From DATLZU01 sp051293835 (GTDB taxonomy: Bacteria; Nitrospirota; Nitrospiria; Nitrospirales; Nitrospiraceae): DNA of 64,000 bases. Made by a program: the position numbers and the translations under genes. The notes below the pieces were generated by a model that was not told the origin of the DNA, did not search any database, and saw only the letters and a program-made list of their open reading frames with translations. Shown here in pieces: positions 54,813 to 63,740 of the stretch. Position 1 is the first letter of the stretch. Each line of letters begins with the position of its first letter. The stretch covers positions 212,618-276,617 of the forward strand of contig JBPKMA010000006.1 in assembly GCA_051293835.1 (NCBI GenBank). The letters are read 5' to 3'.

Positions 54813-57778
54813 GTGAGGCTATCACTAGCACTTGTCCCCGTCTCATCGAGGTGGCGCTCCCCATCCGGGAGATCTCGGCGGAGAGCGTGCGGGACAAGTC
54901 GCTCCGGCACGGGCATATCTCGACGCTGCACCTCTGGTGGGCCAGGCGGCCTCTGGCGGCCTCGCGCGCGGTGGTGTTCGCCTCTCTCGTGCCCGATCCC
55001 GACGATCCGCGTTGTCCGGCGGACTTCCGGGCGGCCGTGGAGCGGCATCTCAAGACGAACGTGCCGGCGGAACTCAAGTATTACCGCCGTGGCCGTCAGG
55101 TTCATCGCGACGAGGACCCCTACCGCCCCTACGAGGACATGCCGGACACGCTGCGCAATCGCCTTCTGATGTTCATCGCCAAGTGGTCGCCCGAATCCCT
55201 GGCCTTCGAAGCCGGGAAGCGCAAGAACGCCCCCGCGTCCAAGGAACTCCTCGACGACCGTTGCCTCGTGAAGTGGGAGACCTCCGATCCCGAGAATGCC
55301 CAGGGACGGGAGGTCCTCCGCATCGCCCGAGAGCTGGTGAAGGCCGCCCATGGCGGCGAGGTCCTCACCGTGCTCGATCCCTTCGCCGGCGGCGGCGCGA
55401 TCCCCCTTGAGGCAGGTCGGCTCGGGTGCCGGGCCATCGCCAACGATTACAACCCCGTCGCCTATCTCATTCTGCGGGCGACCTGCGAGTTCCCGCAGAA
55501 GTATGGCAAACCGGGCAAAAGGAAGGTGTACGTCGAGGAGTTCGGAAGGACCGTCGAGCGCGAGATCGAGGTGCCGAACGCGCTGGCCCATGACGTCGAG
55601 CGGTGGGCCCGGTGGATTCTCGAACGAGCACGAGAGCAAATCGGACATCTCTACCCGCCCGGAAAGGACGGCCGGCCCGTGGTCGGGTACCTCTGGGCGC
55701 GGACCGTACCCTGCGCGAACCCCGCCTGCCGCGGAGAGATGCCGCTCTTGAAGAGCCTGCTCGTCTGCGACAAGAAGGACAAGAAGGTCGCGCTCGCCAT
55801 GGATGTGGATCGGGAGCGCAAGACCGTCCGCTTCGGCATCGCGCGCGGCAAGGAGATCCGGCGCACCGAAGGGACGATGCTCGCCAAGGGCAACGTGCGC
55901 TGTCCGTACTGCGACCAGATAACACCAGTGGCGGCAGTGCGCGCCGCCGGGTGCGAGGGCCGCATGGGCGAGCGGATGGTGGCGGTGATCGTCGAAGGGA
56001 CTGGCGGGAAGGACTACCGGCCAGTCGAGGAGACGGACCTGGCCGCCCTCCGCGCAGCGGCTGCGATCGAGGTCGAGCGGCCGGGGGAGCTGATCCTGCC
56101 TGAGATCAATGCCGAGGACGCCGAGGACGTGGCCAACTCGACGGGCATCCGCGTCCACCTTTACGGCTTCAAGACCTGGGGCTCGCTCTTCAACACGCGC
56201 CAGCTCGTCGCCATGCAGACCTTCGTCGCGTGCCTGCACGAGGCGCTGGAGGTGATGCGGCGCGAGATCGCCGACGAGGAATATCGCCGCGCCCTGGCCG
56301 TGTACCTGGGGTTGTGGGTGAGCCGTTCCTCGATGTTCCAATCCAACGTGGGCTTGTGGAAACCTTCTGGAGAGTTCGTGGCGGCTCCATTCAGCATGCA
56401 GGCTATCCCGATGGTCTGGGACTACCCCGAGACGAGTCTCTTCGCGGATGCCTCGGGTGGCGCAGGAGGCCAGCTTGATTGGATAAAGCGGTTCATCCTG
56501 CATGAATCCAAAAGCGCAATACCAGCGTCGGTAACGCGTGGTGATGGTGCCGCACTTGCGGTGGCCGATAACCTTGTAGATGTCGTTGTGACTGATCCTC
56601 CATACTTTGACGCAATCGCCTATGGTGACCTTTCCGACTACTTCTATGTCTGGTTGAAGCGCGGCCTCGGCAACGCCATTCCTGAGGCGCTCGTGACGCC
56701 GCTCACCCCTAAGTCGGATGAGGCAACCGCCCTAAAGCACCGTCATCAGGGGGACGCCGAGAAAGCGGACGGGCACTTCAAACGCAAGCTGGCGGCCGTG
56801 CTTGCGGAGTCACATCGGGTTCTCAAGCCGAACGGCGTGATCTCCGTCATGTTCGCACATCAATCCACGAAAGCATGGACCGCCTTGATCCAGGCCTTCT
56901 TTGATGCGGGTCTGAGCATCGACGCGACCTGGCCGATAGATACCGAACGTGAGGTGCGGTCTGTGGCGCTTGGGGCATCGGCCCTGGCATCCTCCATCAC
57001 CGTCATTTGCCGTGCTCGCACTGTCCGTCGTGCCGCCGCGTTTAAGGACGTGCGTAAGGAGATATTGGATGTGGTGGCCGAAACCGTCCGGCGCTTCTGG
57101 TCCTACGGCTTCCGCGGGGCTGACCTCATCGTCGCCTGCTATGGGCCGGCCGTGGGTGTGTTCGGCAAGTACGAGCGTGTGGAGAAGGCGGACGGAACGC
57201 CCGTCGGCATTCCCGAGCTCCTAGAGTTTGCCAAGCAAGCGGCGCGCGACGCCATCGCCGGCGAGTTCCGCGGGGACAACCTCTCGACCCTCTACTACGT
57301 CTGGGCGAACCTCTACGGCACCGCGGAACAGGCATGGGACGACGCCCGCCTCGTGGTGCAGATCGGCGGGGACGCGGACACCGCCATGGAGGTCGCGCGT
57401 GGGCGCGGCATCTTCGTGGTAAACGGGGCGACGTGCCGCCTGGCCCTGCTGGTCGACAGGGAAAAGCGGAAGGGGCTCGGTGCGGATCAGAATCCTCCGC
57501 TGATCGACGCCCTGCATCGCGCCATGTTGCTCTGGCGAGGCGAGAAGCGGCGTGATCTGGTCACGTACCTCTCTGAGCGCAACCTGCTCGAGGACGGCCC
57601 CTTCTGGAAGCTGGCGCAGGCCCTCTTCGAAGTCTTGCCTCGCGACCTCGAGGACTGGAAGCTGGTGAACGCCTTGCTCGGCGAGCGCCAGACGCTGCGA
57701 ACGGAGGGCAAGCGCGCGGCATACAAGGACGCACAGCGGGAACTGTTCTTAAACGAACGAGGTGAAAAGCAATCATGA
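54809..57778 (+). CDS. DUF1156 DNA methylase
   Basis: 989 residues. The N-terminal DUF1156 (LIEVALPIREISAESVRDKS, HISTLHLWWARRPLAASRA) is followed by a SAM site DPFAGGGAIPLEAGRLG (near 191) and a zinc ribbon with CANPACRGEMPL and RCPYCDQITP. The catalytic motif is DPPYFDAIAYGDLSDYFYVW (DPPY at 596-599). It is probably an adenine-N6 or cytosine-N4 methylase. Relatives are PglXI of BREX type 3 and DISARM class 1 methylases. All motifs are intact. ATGA overlaps join it to both neighbours. Confidence 0.92.
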   Translation: MSEAITSTCPRLIEVALPIREISAESVRDKSLRHGHISTLHLWWARRPLAASRAVVFASLVPDPDDPRCPADFRAAVERHLKTNVPAELKYYRRGRQVHRDEDPYRPYEDMPDTLRNRLLMFIAKWSPESLAFEAGKRKNAPASKELLDDRCLVKWETSDPENAQGREVLRIARELVKAAHGGEVLTVLDPFAGGGAIPLEAGRLGCRAIANDYNPVAYLILRATCEFPQKYGKPGKRKVYVEEFGRTVEREIEVPNALAHDVERWARWILERAREQIGHLYPPGKDGRPVVGYLWARTVPCANPACRGEMPLLKSLLVCDKKDKKVALAMDVDRERKTVRFGIARGKEIRRTEGTMLAKGNVRCPYCDQITPVAAVRAAGCEGRMGERMVAVIVEGTGGKDYRPVEETDLAALRAAAAIEVERPGELILPEINAEDAEDVANSTGIRVHLYGFKTWGSLFNTRQLVAMQTFVACLHEALEVMRREIADEEYRRALAVYLGLWVSRSSMFQSNVGLWKPSGEFVAAPFSMQAIPMVWDYPETSLFADASGGAGGQLDWIKRFILHESKSAIPASVTRGDGAALAVADNLVDVVVTDPPYFDAIAYGDLSDYFYVWLKRGLGNAIPEALVTPLTPKSDEATALKHRHQGDAEKADGHFKRKLAAVLAESHRVLKPNGVISVMFAHQSTKAWTALIQAFFDAGLSIDATWPIDTEREVRSVALGASALASSITVICRARTVRRAAAFKDVRKEILDVVAETVRRFWSYGFRGADLIVACYGPAVGVFGKYERVEKADGTPVGIPELLEFAKQAARDAIAGEFRGDNLSTLYYVWANLYGTAEQAWDDARLVVQIGGDADTAMEVARGRGIFVVNGATCRLALLVDREKRKGLGADQNPPLIDALHRAMLLWRGEKRRDLVTYLSERNLLEDGPFWKLAQALFEVLPRDLEDWKLVNALLGERQTLRTEGKRAAYKDAQRELFLNERGEKQS

Positions 57779-60612
57779 GCGAGACACTCAAACCCTGGTA
57801 CGCCATCGCGACGCCGCACGAGGACATCCGCGACGGGCGTCTCGCGGAGGCCGTGTTCGCGGCGAACCTCTGGGCGGTGGTCCAGGGCACCGCGCCCGAA
57901 GTCTACCTCGACCCCGAGGAGTTCTTCCGCAAGACCTACCTGACGAGCGGACTGTCCACGGTGCTCAGTCGGGTCGCGGGAGCGCTACGAGGCGGGGGCG
58001 AAGTCGGGGATCGGATCATCAGTCTGCAGACCGCCTTCGGCGGCGGCAAGACGCACACGCTCGTGGCCCTGTGGCATCTCGCCAAACACGCGGATCGGCT
58101 GAAGGGATCCCCTCATGCGGAGGGACTTCGGAAGGCCGTCGGCGGGCGACTGCCGGAGAAGGTGAAAGGCGTCGCCGTCTTCACGAACCAGACCTGCGAT
58201 GCGACCCAAGGACACAAGGTCTCGGACGGCGTTCACCTGCGCACGTTGTGGGGCGAGTTGGCATACCAGCTCGGTGGAAAGGCTCTTTACGAGCGCGTGC
58301 GGGCGAATGACGAGAGCCAGCGGGTCCCGCAGGGGCTCTTCTTCGAGATTCTGCAAGCCGCATCGCCGTGCCTAATTCTGTTGGACGAGCTGGCCGACTA
58401 CTGCGTGGGCGCGGCCGCAGTGCCAGTCGGCGACACGACCCTCGCCGATCAGACCGTCTCCTTCATCCAGCAGTTGACCGAGTGCGTGCAGCAAGTCCCG
58501 GGCGCGGTCGTGGTCGCCACCCTGCCGGCGAGCAAATACGAGGTCGCTCAGAGCGAGAAGGGACAGGAAGCCTTCGTGACGCTGGAGAAGCGCTTCCAGC
58601 GCCTCGGGGCCGACGTCAAGCCCGTCGCGGACGAGGAGATCTACGAAGTCGTCCGGGCCCGGCTGTTCGAGTCCATCGCGCCGGAAAGCGAGCCGGACTA
58701 TCCCAAGAAGGTCGCCCAAGTCTATCAGGCGATGTACGCGGCCCACGCCGGCGAAGTGCCCTCGGAGGCCGCCAAGAACACGTACCGCGAGCAGCTTCAG
58801 CGCGCCTATCCATTCCATCCCCTGCTCATCGATGCGCTCTACACCCGGTGGGGCAGCCACCCCGACTTCCAGCGGACGCGGGGTGTGCTGCGCCTGCTCG
58901 CGAGCATCGTCGGCGACCTCTGGAAACGCCGGCAGGGGAACACCGAGACCCAGCACCTCATCCAACCCTGCCATGTCCGCTGGTCTGTTGATGCTCTCCA
59001 GGCGGCTCTGACGCGTCTCTGGGGGACGCCGTACCAGTCCGTTGCCGCTGCCGATGTGATTGGTGGACGGTCCAATGCTGGAATCTTCGACGAGGAACGC
59101 GGCGGCGACTACCGGAGCGAGGCCATCGGGCAGGGGCTGGCATCTGCCATCCTACTCGGCTCGTTCGGTGGCCAAGGTGGCCGGAGCGGATTCAGCTCGA
59201 AGGACCTGAAGCTCGCGTGCTCGAAGCATGGCCTGAACTGGAACTACGGCGATGGAGCACTGTTGGAGCTGGAGAATCGTTGCTTCTACCTCCACACGGC
59301 CACAGCGGGGAGCTTGGGGAAGCGCTACTGGTTCGGCACCAAGCCGACGCTCAACAAACTGGTCGTCCAGTACCGTCAGCAGAGCGCGAAGGAAAACTTC
59401 GAAAAAGAGATCCTCGAGGACCTTCGTGCTGAGTCCCAGAAGGGCCCACGAGCCGGCGTGACGTGGCGTGTGATCGTCAACCCCGCGGAGGACCTGCCGG
59501 AGCAGAAGTCTCTCGCGCTGTTGATCCTGCCGCCATCGCTCGCTTGGGACGAGAACGGCGGAGCGAAGGACGCGATCCAGGAACGCGTAAAGTTGATCAG
59601 CACCCGGTGCGGAGGAAAGGACCGCCTCTACCGGAACACGCTCCTGTTCCTCGTGGGAACCGCTCGCGGGATCAGTAAGCTGCGGCAGGCCCATCGGGAA
59701 CGGGCGGCGCTGGAGGGCGTGCGCGCGGACTACTGGGATCAGCTCGACGAAGAGCAGCAGGAGGACCTCAAGAAGCGCTTGGAGGCAGCTCGCCGCACGG
59801 CCCTTGAAGCATTGGGCCCCGCGTACACGGTTGCCCTCCGAGTGCGCGGACAGGAGGTGGAAGCCTGTTCCCTCTCGGACGCGCGCCGGACGTTCCAGGA
59901 ACACCTCGGCTACGTGTGGACGACCCTCGTCGAGGACGAGGAGTGGATTCTTCGGCGCGTTGGCTCGGTGACGCTGGAGAGCACGGGTCTGATCCCGAAG
60001 GAAGGGGGACTGCGCCTGAAGGATGCCATCGAGGCTTTCCTGCGGTTCACGGACAAGCCCATGGTGACGGCCAAGGAGGCGGTGACCGCCGGACTAGCCC
60101 AAGCCTGCGCTGATGGGCTGGTGGGCGTCGGTCGAGGTGGAAGCCTCTCGACGCTTCAGACCAGGTATTGCAAACAGTCGGTGTCCCTGGACCCGAATGA
60201 GGACGGTCTCTGGATCATTCCGCCGTTTACCCCGGAACCCGCGAAGGTTCCTGAGGGCGCAGAGGCTGCTGGAGCTGGCGTCGGCACCGGAGAGTCGGGT
60301 GCCACAGCCGGAACAACCCCCGGCACGGCCACCGGGGAGAGCGGTGGAACGGCTACGGCGGAGAAAAGTGGGGCCAAGGGCACGGTCCGGCGATTCGTTG
60401 TCCGGGGCAACGTTCCGGTCGAAAACTGGGGTGAGCTCTTCCGTTGTTTCGTGGGCCCCGCCGCGCGCATGAACCTGAAGAAGCTGGGGCTCGGCGTGCA
60501 GTTTGAGATGGTACTCCCCGAGGGGAGGATGATGAGCGAGAACGACCCGGACCTCAAGGCCATGAAGGAGGCGGCGCGGCAGTTGGGGCTCACCTTCGAG
60601 GTCGGAGAATAA
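57775..60612 (+). CDS. DUF499 AAA+ ATPase
   Basis: 945 residues. It starts MSETLKPWYAIATPHEDIRD. Walker A is LQTAFGGGKTHTLVALWHLA (GGGKTH 89-94) and Walker B is CLILLDELADYCVG (near 200). BrxC/PglY of BREX carries this same DUF499 type. Near the end an Ala/Gly/Thr linker (about 830-870) separates a conserved tail with RFVVRGNVPVENWGELFRCF. The protein should be a DNA- or protein-remodelling motor. It overlaps the methylase by 4 nt and precedes the dual-OB-like gene by 3 nt. Confidence 0.92.
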   Translation: MSETLKPWYAIATPHEDIRDGRLAEAVFAANLWAVVQGTAPEVYLDPEEFFRKTYLTSGLSTVLSRVAGALRGGGEVGDRIISLQTAFGGGKTHTLVALWHLAKHADRLKGSPHAEGLRKAVGGRLPEKVKGVAVFTNQTCDATQGHKVSDGVHLRTLWGELAYQLGGKALYERVRANDESQRVPQGLFFEILQAASPCLILLDELADYCVGAAAVPVGDTTLADQTVSFIQQLTECVQQVPGAVVVATLPASKYEVAQSEKGQEAFVTLEKRFQRLGADVKPVADEEIYEVVRARLFESIAPESEPDYPKKVAQVYQAMYAAHAGEVPSEAAKNTYREQLQRAYPFHPLLIDALYTRWGSHPDFQRTRGVLRLLASIVGDLWKRRQGNTETQHLIQPCHVRWSVDALQAALTRLWGTPYQSVAAADVIGGRSNAGIFDEERGGDYRSEAIGQGLASAILLGSFGGQGGRSGFSSKDLKLACSKHGLNWNYGDGALLELENRCFYLHTATAGSLGKRYWFGTKPTLNKLVVQYRQQSAKENFEKEILEDLRAESQKGPRAGVTWRVIVNPAEDLPEQKSLALLILPPSLAWDENGGAKDAIQERVKLISTRCGGKDRLYRNTLLFLVGTARGISKLRQAHRERAALEGVRADYWDQLDEEQQEDLKKRLEAARRTALEALGPAYTVALRVRGQEVEACSLSDARRTFQEHLGYVWTTLVEDEEWILRRVGSVTLESTGLIPKEGGLRLKDAIEAFLRFTDKPMVTAKEAVTAGLAQACADGLVGVGRGGSLSTLQTRYCKQSVSLDPNEDGLWIIPPFTPEPAKVPEGAEAAGAGVGTGESGATAGTTPGTATGESGGTATAEKSGAKGTVRRFVVRGNVPVENWGELFRCFVGPAARMNLKKLGLGVQFEMVLPEGRMMSENDPDLKAMKEAARQLGLTFEVGE

Positions 60613-60615
60613 CCC

Positions 60616-61191
60616 ATGGTCTACCAGAAGAGGATCGTCTGCCTCGCCAACTCGAGAAAGCCTCCTTCTGGCCGCTGTGTGGCGGGACGCGAAGTGACCG
60701 ATAGGGGCTTTGGGCAGTGGATTCGCCCAGTAAGCGCGCGCCCGACTCGTGAGGTCTCCGAGGAGAAGCGCCGCTATGAAAATGGGCAGGACGTCAAGAT
60801 TCTCGACATCGTCAACATCCAGTGCACGCAGCCGGAACCAGAGCACTACCAACAAGAGAACCATGTCATCGACGCGGACTCCTATTGGGAACTTGCTGGT
60901 CGGGTCACATGGCGCGACATCCAGAATGCGGTTGAGGACCCTGCAGGTCCGCTGTGGCTTAATGGCTACTCGAGTTCAAACGGACAGAACGACCGCGTTC
61001 CAGAGAGCAAGTTGAGTCAGCTCTCTCGTTCCCTCTACCTCGTTCGCCCCACAAACCTTCGCTTGCAAGTCCAACCCGACGGCGGAGGCTTGCGTCGTCG
61101 CGTCCGGGCCAGGTTTGAACTCTCCGGCCACCACTATTGCCTCGTCGTCACAGATCCTCTGGTCGAGCGCAGGTGCCTTGCGAAAGGCTAA
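60616..61191 (+). CDS. Dual OB-like protein, C-terminally truncated
   Basis: 191 residues. It opens MVYQKRIVCLANSRKPPSGRC and continues VAGREV, GQWIRPVSARP, ENHVIDADSYWEL, LWLNGYSSSNGQNDRVPES and YCLVVTDPLVERRCLAKG. These are the ordered blocks of the dual-OB-fold proteins linked to DUF499 loci. Family members continue for about 40 more residues; here a stop follows LAKG and a repeat element starts 40 bp later. It is the last gene of the operon and may be partly disabled. I am fairly sure of the family, not of its role. Confidence 0.7.
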   Translation: MVYQKRIVCLANSRKPPSGRCVAGREVTDRGFGQWIRPVSARPTREVSEEKRRYENGQDVKILDIVNIQCTQPEPEHYQQENHVIDADSYWELAGRVTWRDIQNAVEDPAGPLWLNGYSSSNGQNDRVPESKLSQLSRSLYLVRPTNLRLQVQPDGGGLRRRVRARFELSGHHYCLVVTDPLVERRCLAKG

Positions 61192-61231
61192 GGAACGACA
61201 CCGGTGCCAGAGGCCCTTCTTTGGGACATAG

Positions 61232-61394
61232 AAAAGGGGTCGGGAGTCTTTTCTCTGAAGCCCAGTTCGCGTGACCGTCATCCCAGGAACACGTCACCTC
61301 CCATTCGCGCTTTCCTGCCTCCACCTCCATCGGGGACCGGCTCCTTGACAAACCTGGAGCAGGGTCGGTCAAGCAAAGACTCCCGATCCCTTTT
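61232..61394. mobile_element. Repeat element with terminal inverted repeats, copy A
   Basis: About 163 bp. The ends are AAAAGGGGTCGGGAGTCTTT and, at the other side, the near-exact complement ending in GACTCCCGATCCCTTTT. The inside matches copy C (63273-63434) at roughly 85-90%. No coding capacity is visible. It is a MITE- or REP-type element that probably needs a transposase elsewhere. Confidence 0.75.
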
Positions 61395-61435
61395 CTCCCC
61401 CACCCCTTTTTTACCCCACGATCGACTTTTCGATT

Positions 61436-61697
61436 CGCCTATGTACTGCCGCAACGCACCTGAGCTTTACGTACATGTCGCGAGTTGCGACGCTGGATGC
61501 TCGCGCGCCAACGGACTCTCCATCGTGCGCACCTTTAGCGCTGCGCCCGTGGCCGCAGAGAGCATCTCGCAGGTGGTCAGTGCTCGGGAGCCACTCAGGC
61601 TCGCCACCCGCTCGGTCGCCGAGGCCTATGGCCTCGGCCCCGACGACTTCGAACACATCCTCTCCACCTTCCCCGTCTTTGCCCGCAAGGGACACGG
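61436..61697 (+). pseudogene. DNA methylase (type IIG-like) C-terminal remnant
   Basis: After YVHVASCDAGCSRANGLSIV and ATRSVAEAYGLGPDD, the end reads DFEHILSTFPVFARK, the typical C-terminal motif of Eco57I/type IIG methylases. The normal end is replaced by repeat copy B directly after it. No catalytic motif is left. Confidence 0.55.
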
Positions 61698-61746
61698 AAA
61701 AAGGGTCGGGAGTCTTTTCGCCGAAGCCCGGTTCGCGTGACCGTTT
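61698..61746. repeat. Repeat element copy B, left end only
   Basis: It has the 21-bp left end (aaaaagggtcgggagtcttt) plus the next 28 bp of the element, then stops. The break sits in the methylase remnant. Confidence 0.65.
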
Positions 61747-61779
61747 AGTCAAGGAAGTTCAGATATTTGATTTCAGGCT

Positions 61780-62004
61780 CATTTCAGGTTTCATGCTTGA
61801 AACCCTGCTTGCAGCGTACAGAACAATGCGTGTGAAACCATCTATCTCAATATTTGATGAAAAGGACGCGCCCGACCGTCGAGCCCTGGACGATGTAGTC
61901 TTTGACATCTTGCGCTTGACGGCTGGCGAGCGGGAGGCGGTGTATGAGCAGTGGTGAGTCGGGTCCGCGCCCGCCTGGAAAAAGCCAGAAGTGTGAGAGA
62001 ATGA
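61780..62004 (+). pseudogene. DNA methylase C-terminal remnant (second)
   Basis: SIFDEKDAPDRRALDDVVFDIL, LTAGEREAVYEQ, and after a frameshift VSRVRARLEKARSVRE, a stop. These are the conserved end of Eco57I-like methylases. The start and catalytic core are missing. Its last codons overlap the next pseudogene's upstream region, as in an old operon. Confidence 0.6.
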
Positions 62005-62008
62005 TGTC

Positions 62009-62790
62009 ATGCCCGTAACCGAGAAATGGACGAACCCGGAAATGTTGCGTTGGACGCGCGAGCGCGCGGGGAAGGATGCGTTGGCGCTCAGCAAGCACTT
62101 TCCAAAGATCGAGCAGTGGGAGTGGGGCTCGGTACAGCCGACGCTGAGCAGCTCGAGGAGTTCGCGCCCGCCGTGCATGTGCCGATCCGCTTCCTGTTTC
62201 TTGCTCAGCCGCACAGGAAGCGCTGCCGGTGCCAGACTTCCGCGTGCTGACGGACCAGCGGCTGACGGGACCGAGTCCGGATCTGCTTGACACGCTCTAT
62301 CTCTGCTAGCAGCGGCAGGACTGGTTCCGCGACTACGCACGGCTCCACGGCTTGCCGAAGCTCGCTTTCGTTGGTAGCGTGCGGCTGGGGAGCGCCGTCG
62401 TGAGGACCGCCGAGACGATTCGGCGAACCCTTGCCGTTGCCGAGCGCGCGCAGTTGCCGACCTGGACCGAGGCGCTCCGGCAACTGATCGTGCAGGCCGA
62501 GGACGCCGGGTTGCTGGTGATGGCGAGTTCGATCGTCGGCAGCAACCGCCACCGCAAGCTCGACGTGCCGGAGTTTCGCGGTTTCGCGCTCGCTGACGAC
62601 CTCGCGCTGCTGGTGTTTATCAACGTGGCGGATAGCAAGGCCGCACAGCTGTTCACGCTGGCGCACCAATTGGTGCACCTGTGAGCCGGCGAAAGCGGCG
62701 TGTTCGATGTGGAGGCCGGTCGGATCCCACAGCAGCCTGTGGAGCGCTGGTGCAATGTAGTGGCCGCCGACCTCCTCGCGCCGATCGATG
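62009..62790 (+). pseudogene. ImmA/IrrE-type peptidase pseudogene (HTH-DUF955)
   Basis: It starts MPVTEKWTNPEMLRWTRERA, an HTH-type start, continues in several frames (FAPAVHVPIRFLFLAQP; DFRVLTDQRLTGPSPDLL; QRQDWFRDYARLHG) and reaches LFTLAHQLVHL, a stop, AGESGV. Intact members have AHELAHLWLGESGV. The catalytic Glu is Gln (HQxxH), the Trp after HL is TGA, and there are at least two frameshifts. Such proteins de-repress mobile elements by cutting repressors. Confidence 0.75.
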
Positions 62791-63113
62791 CGGTGCGTGC
62801 CACGCTCAAGGGCGTGGCGCTCTTCGACCGCAAGCGCTGCACCACCAAGTACAAGCGGGCCGACTCGGGGTACGTCTCGGCCTGATACCTCGATAAGGAC
62901 TACGACGGCGACTGCTTCGTGGACTGCCAGAGATTCTTCGACTTCAGGAAGAAGCCCGCGCTCTCGAATCTCGGCGTCGAGGTTCCGGAGGACGAGTTCA
63001 CGCTCAAGCTCACCTCGGACCCATTCCCGGTGCGCGGCTACAAACGCATCGCGATGAAGGTCGTGGACGTGTACGGGAACGAATCCACAGTGGTCTGTGA
63101 TCTGGCGGGCTGA
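62791..63113 (+). pseudogene. Type III Mod-like methylase C-terminal remnant
   Basis: ALFDRKRCTTKYKRADSGYV, a stop, then YLDKDYDGDCFVDCQRFFDF and SDPFPVRGYKRIAMKVVDVY, GNESTVV. This resembles the C-terminal region of type III Mod subunits (DxDYDG, FF, PF, VKVVD-xx-GNE). The stop replaces a likely Trp. The join to the upstream peptidase remnant lies near 62790, so two decayed genes are fused here. Confidence 0.45.
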
Positions 63114-63272
63114 TGAGGACCTGGCACGATCATCAAGGCCTGGCGATCCGGCTCACCGACGAGCGCCTGGCCTACCTCTTGGAACATCCCCAGATAAAAG
63201 GCCTTGAGCTGGCTATCGAGGAAACATTGGCTCGTCGGGAAGACGTCGTTCAGTCAATCACGGACCCAACGG
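63113..63272 (+). pseudogene. Small toxin-nuclease-like gene cut by a repeat
   Basis: MRTWHDHQGLAIRLTDERLA, then YLLEHPQI, LAIEETLARREDVVQSITDP, is the start of small proteins related to the PBECR/DUF4258-type RNase-like family (R-LTDER-xHI/L-xHP, and V-xS-xxDP). The chain stops where repeat copy C starts, so the second half is gone. Family assignment is moderate. Confidence 0.5.
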
Positions 63273-63434
63273 AAAAGGGGGCGGGAGTCTTTTCTCCGAA
63301 GCCCAGTTCGCGTGACCGTCATCCCTGGATCACGTCATTGCCCATTCACGCTCACCTGCCTCCAACTCCATCGGGGGCCGGCCCCTTGACAAACCTGGAG
63401 CAGGTTTGTCAAGAAAAGACTCCCGACCCCTTTT
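63273..63434. mobile_element. Repeat element with terminal inverted repeats, copy C
   Basis: About 162 bp, ends aaaagggggcgggagtctt and aagactcccgacccctttt, interior matching copy A. It interrupts the toxin-nuclease-like gene right after VQSITDPT and is followed by the DUF1566 remnant. Confidence 0.75.
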
Positions 63435-63467
63435 TTATCTCCCTTTTTTATCTCATGCGGACGTCGG

Positions 63468-63740
63468 GTGATTGGAGGCCAAAAGGGATGGCGCTTACCC
63501 TCACCCGCCGAGATGCGAAGCCTCGTGGGACCAGCCATCGATGCCCCAGGCCCCAACATTCCCCCTGGACATCCGTTCCAAAATGTTGTCCAAACTTCCT
63601 ACTGGACCGTTGTACTGGAAGCCAACCAGCCACCCCATGCCCGTTATCTCGATGCCTTTCTGGGAAATGTCCTCAGTTTTGTCAGGATCTACACTTTCCC
63701 TGTCCGGTGTGTTCGCGGCCCTATTCGTCCCGAAGGTTGA
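63468..63740 (+). pseudogene. DUF1566 (Lcl domain) C-terminal remnant
   Basis: GGQKGWRLPSPAEMRSLVGP, IPPGHPFQNV, SYWTVV and PVRCVRGP match, in order, the end of DUF1566 domains (GWRLP, LxSLVD, PxGHPF, YWSxT, WCVRG). A signal peptide and the upstream part are missing, probably lost with insertion of copy C. Confidence 0.65.

Noticed and set aside
54758..56503. 581-codon open frame on the minus strand
   Set aside because: It is antisense to the DUF1156 methylase, whose motifs are complete; the antisense translation shows no recognisable domain.
50369..61191. Standard BREX or DISARM locus
   Set aside because: pglZ, brxA, brxF, drmA and drmB are all absent from the window, although three modules are shared with those systems.
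61232..63434. CRISPR array
   Set aside because: The repeats are about 162 bp long, have inverted ends and are unevenly spaced by up to 2 kb.
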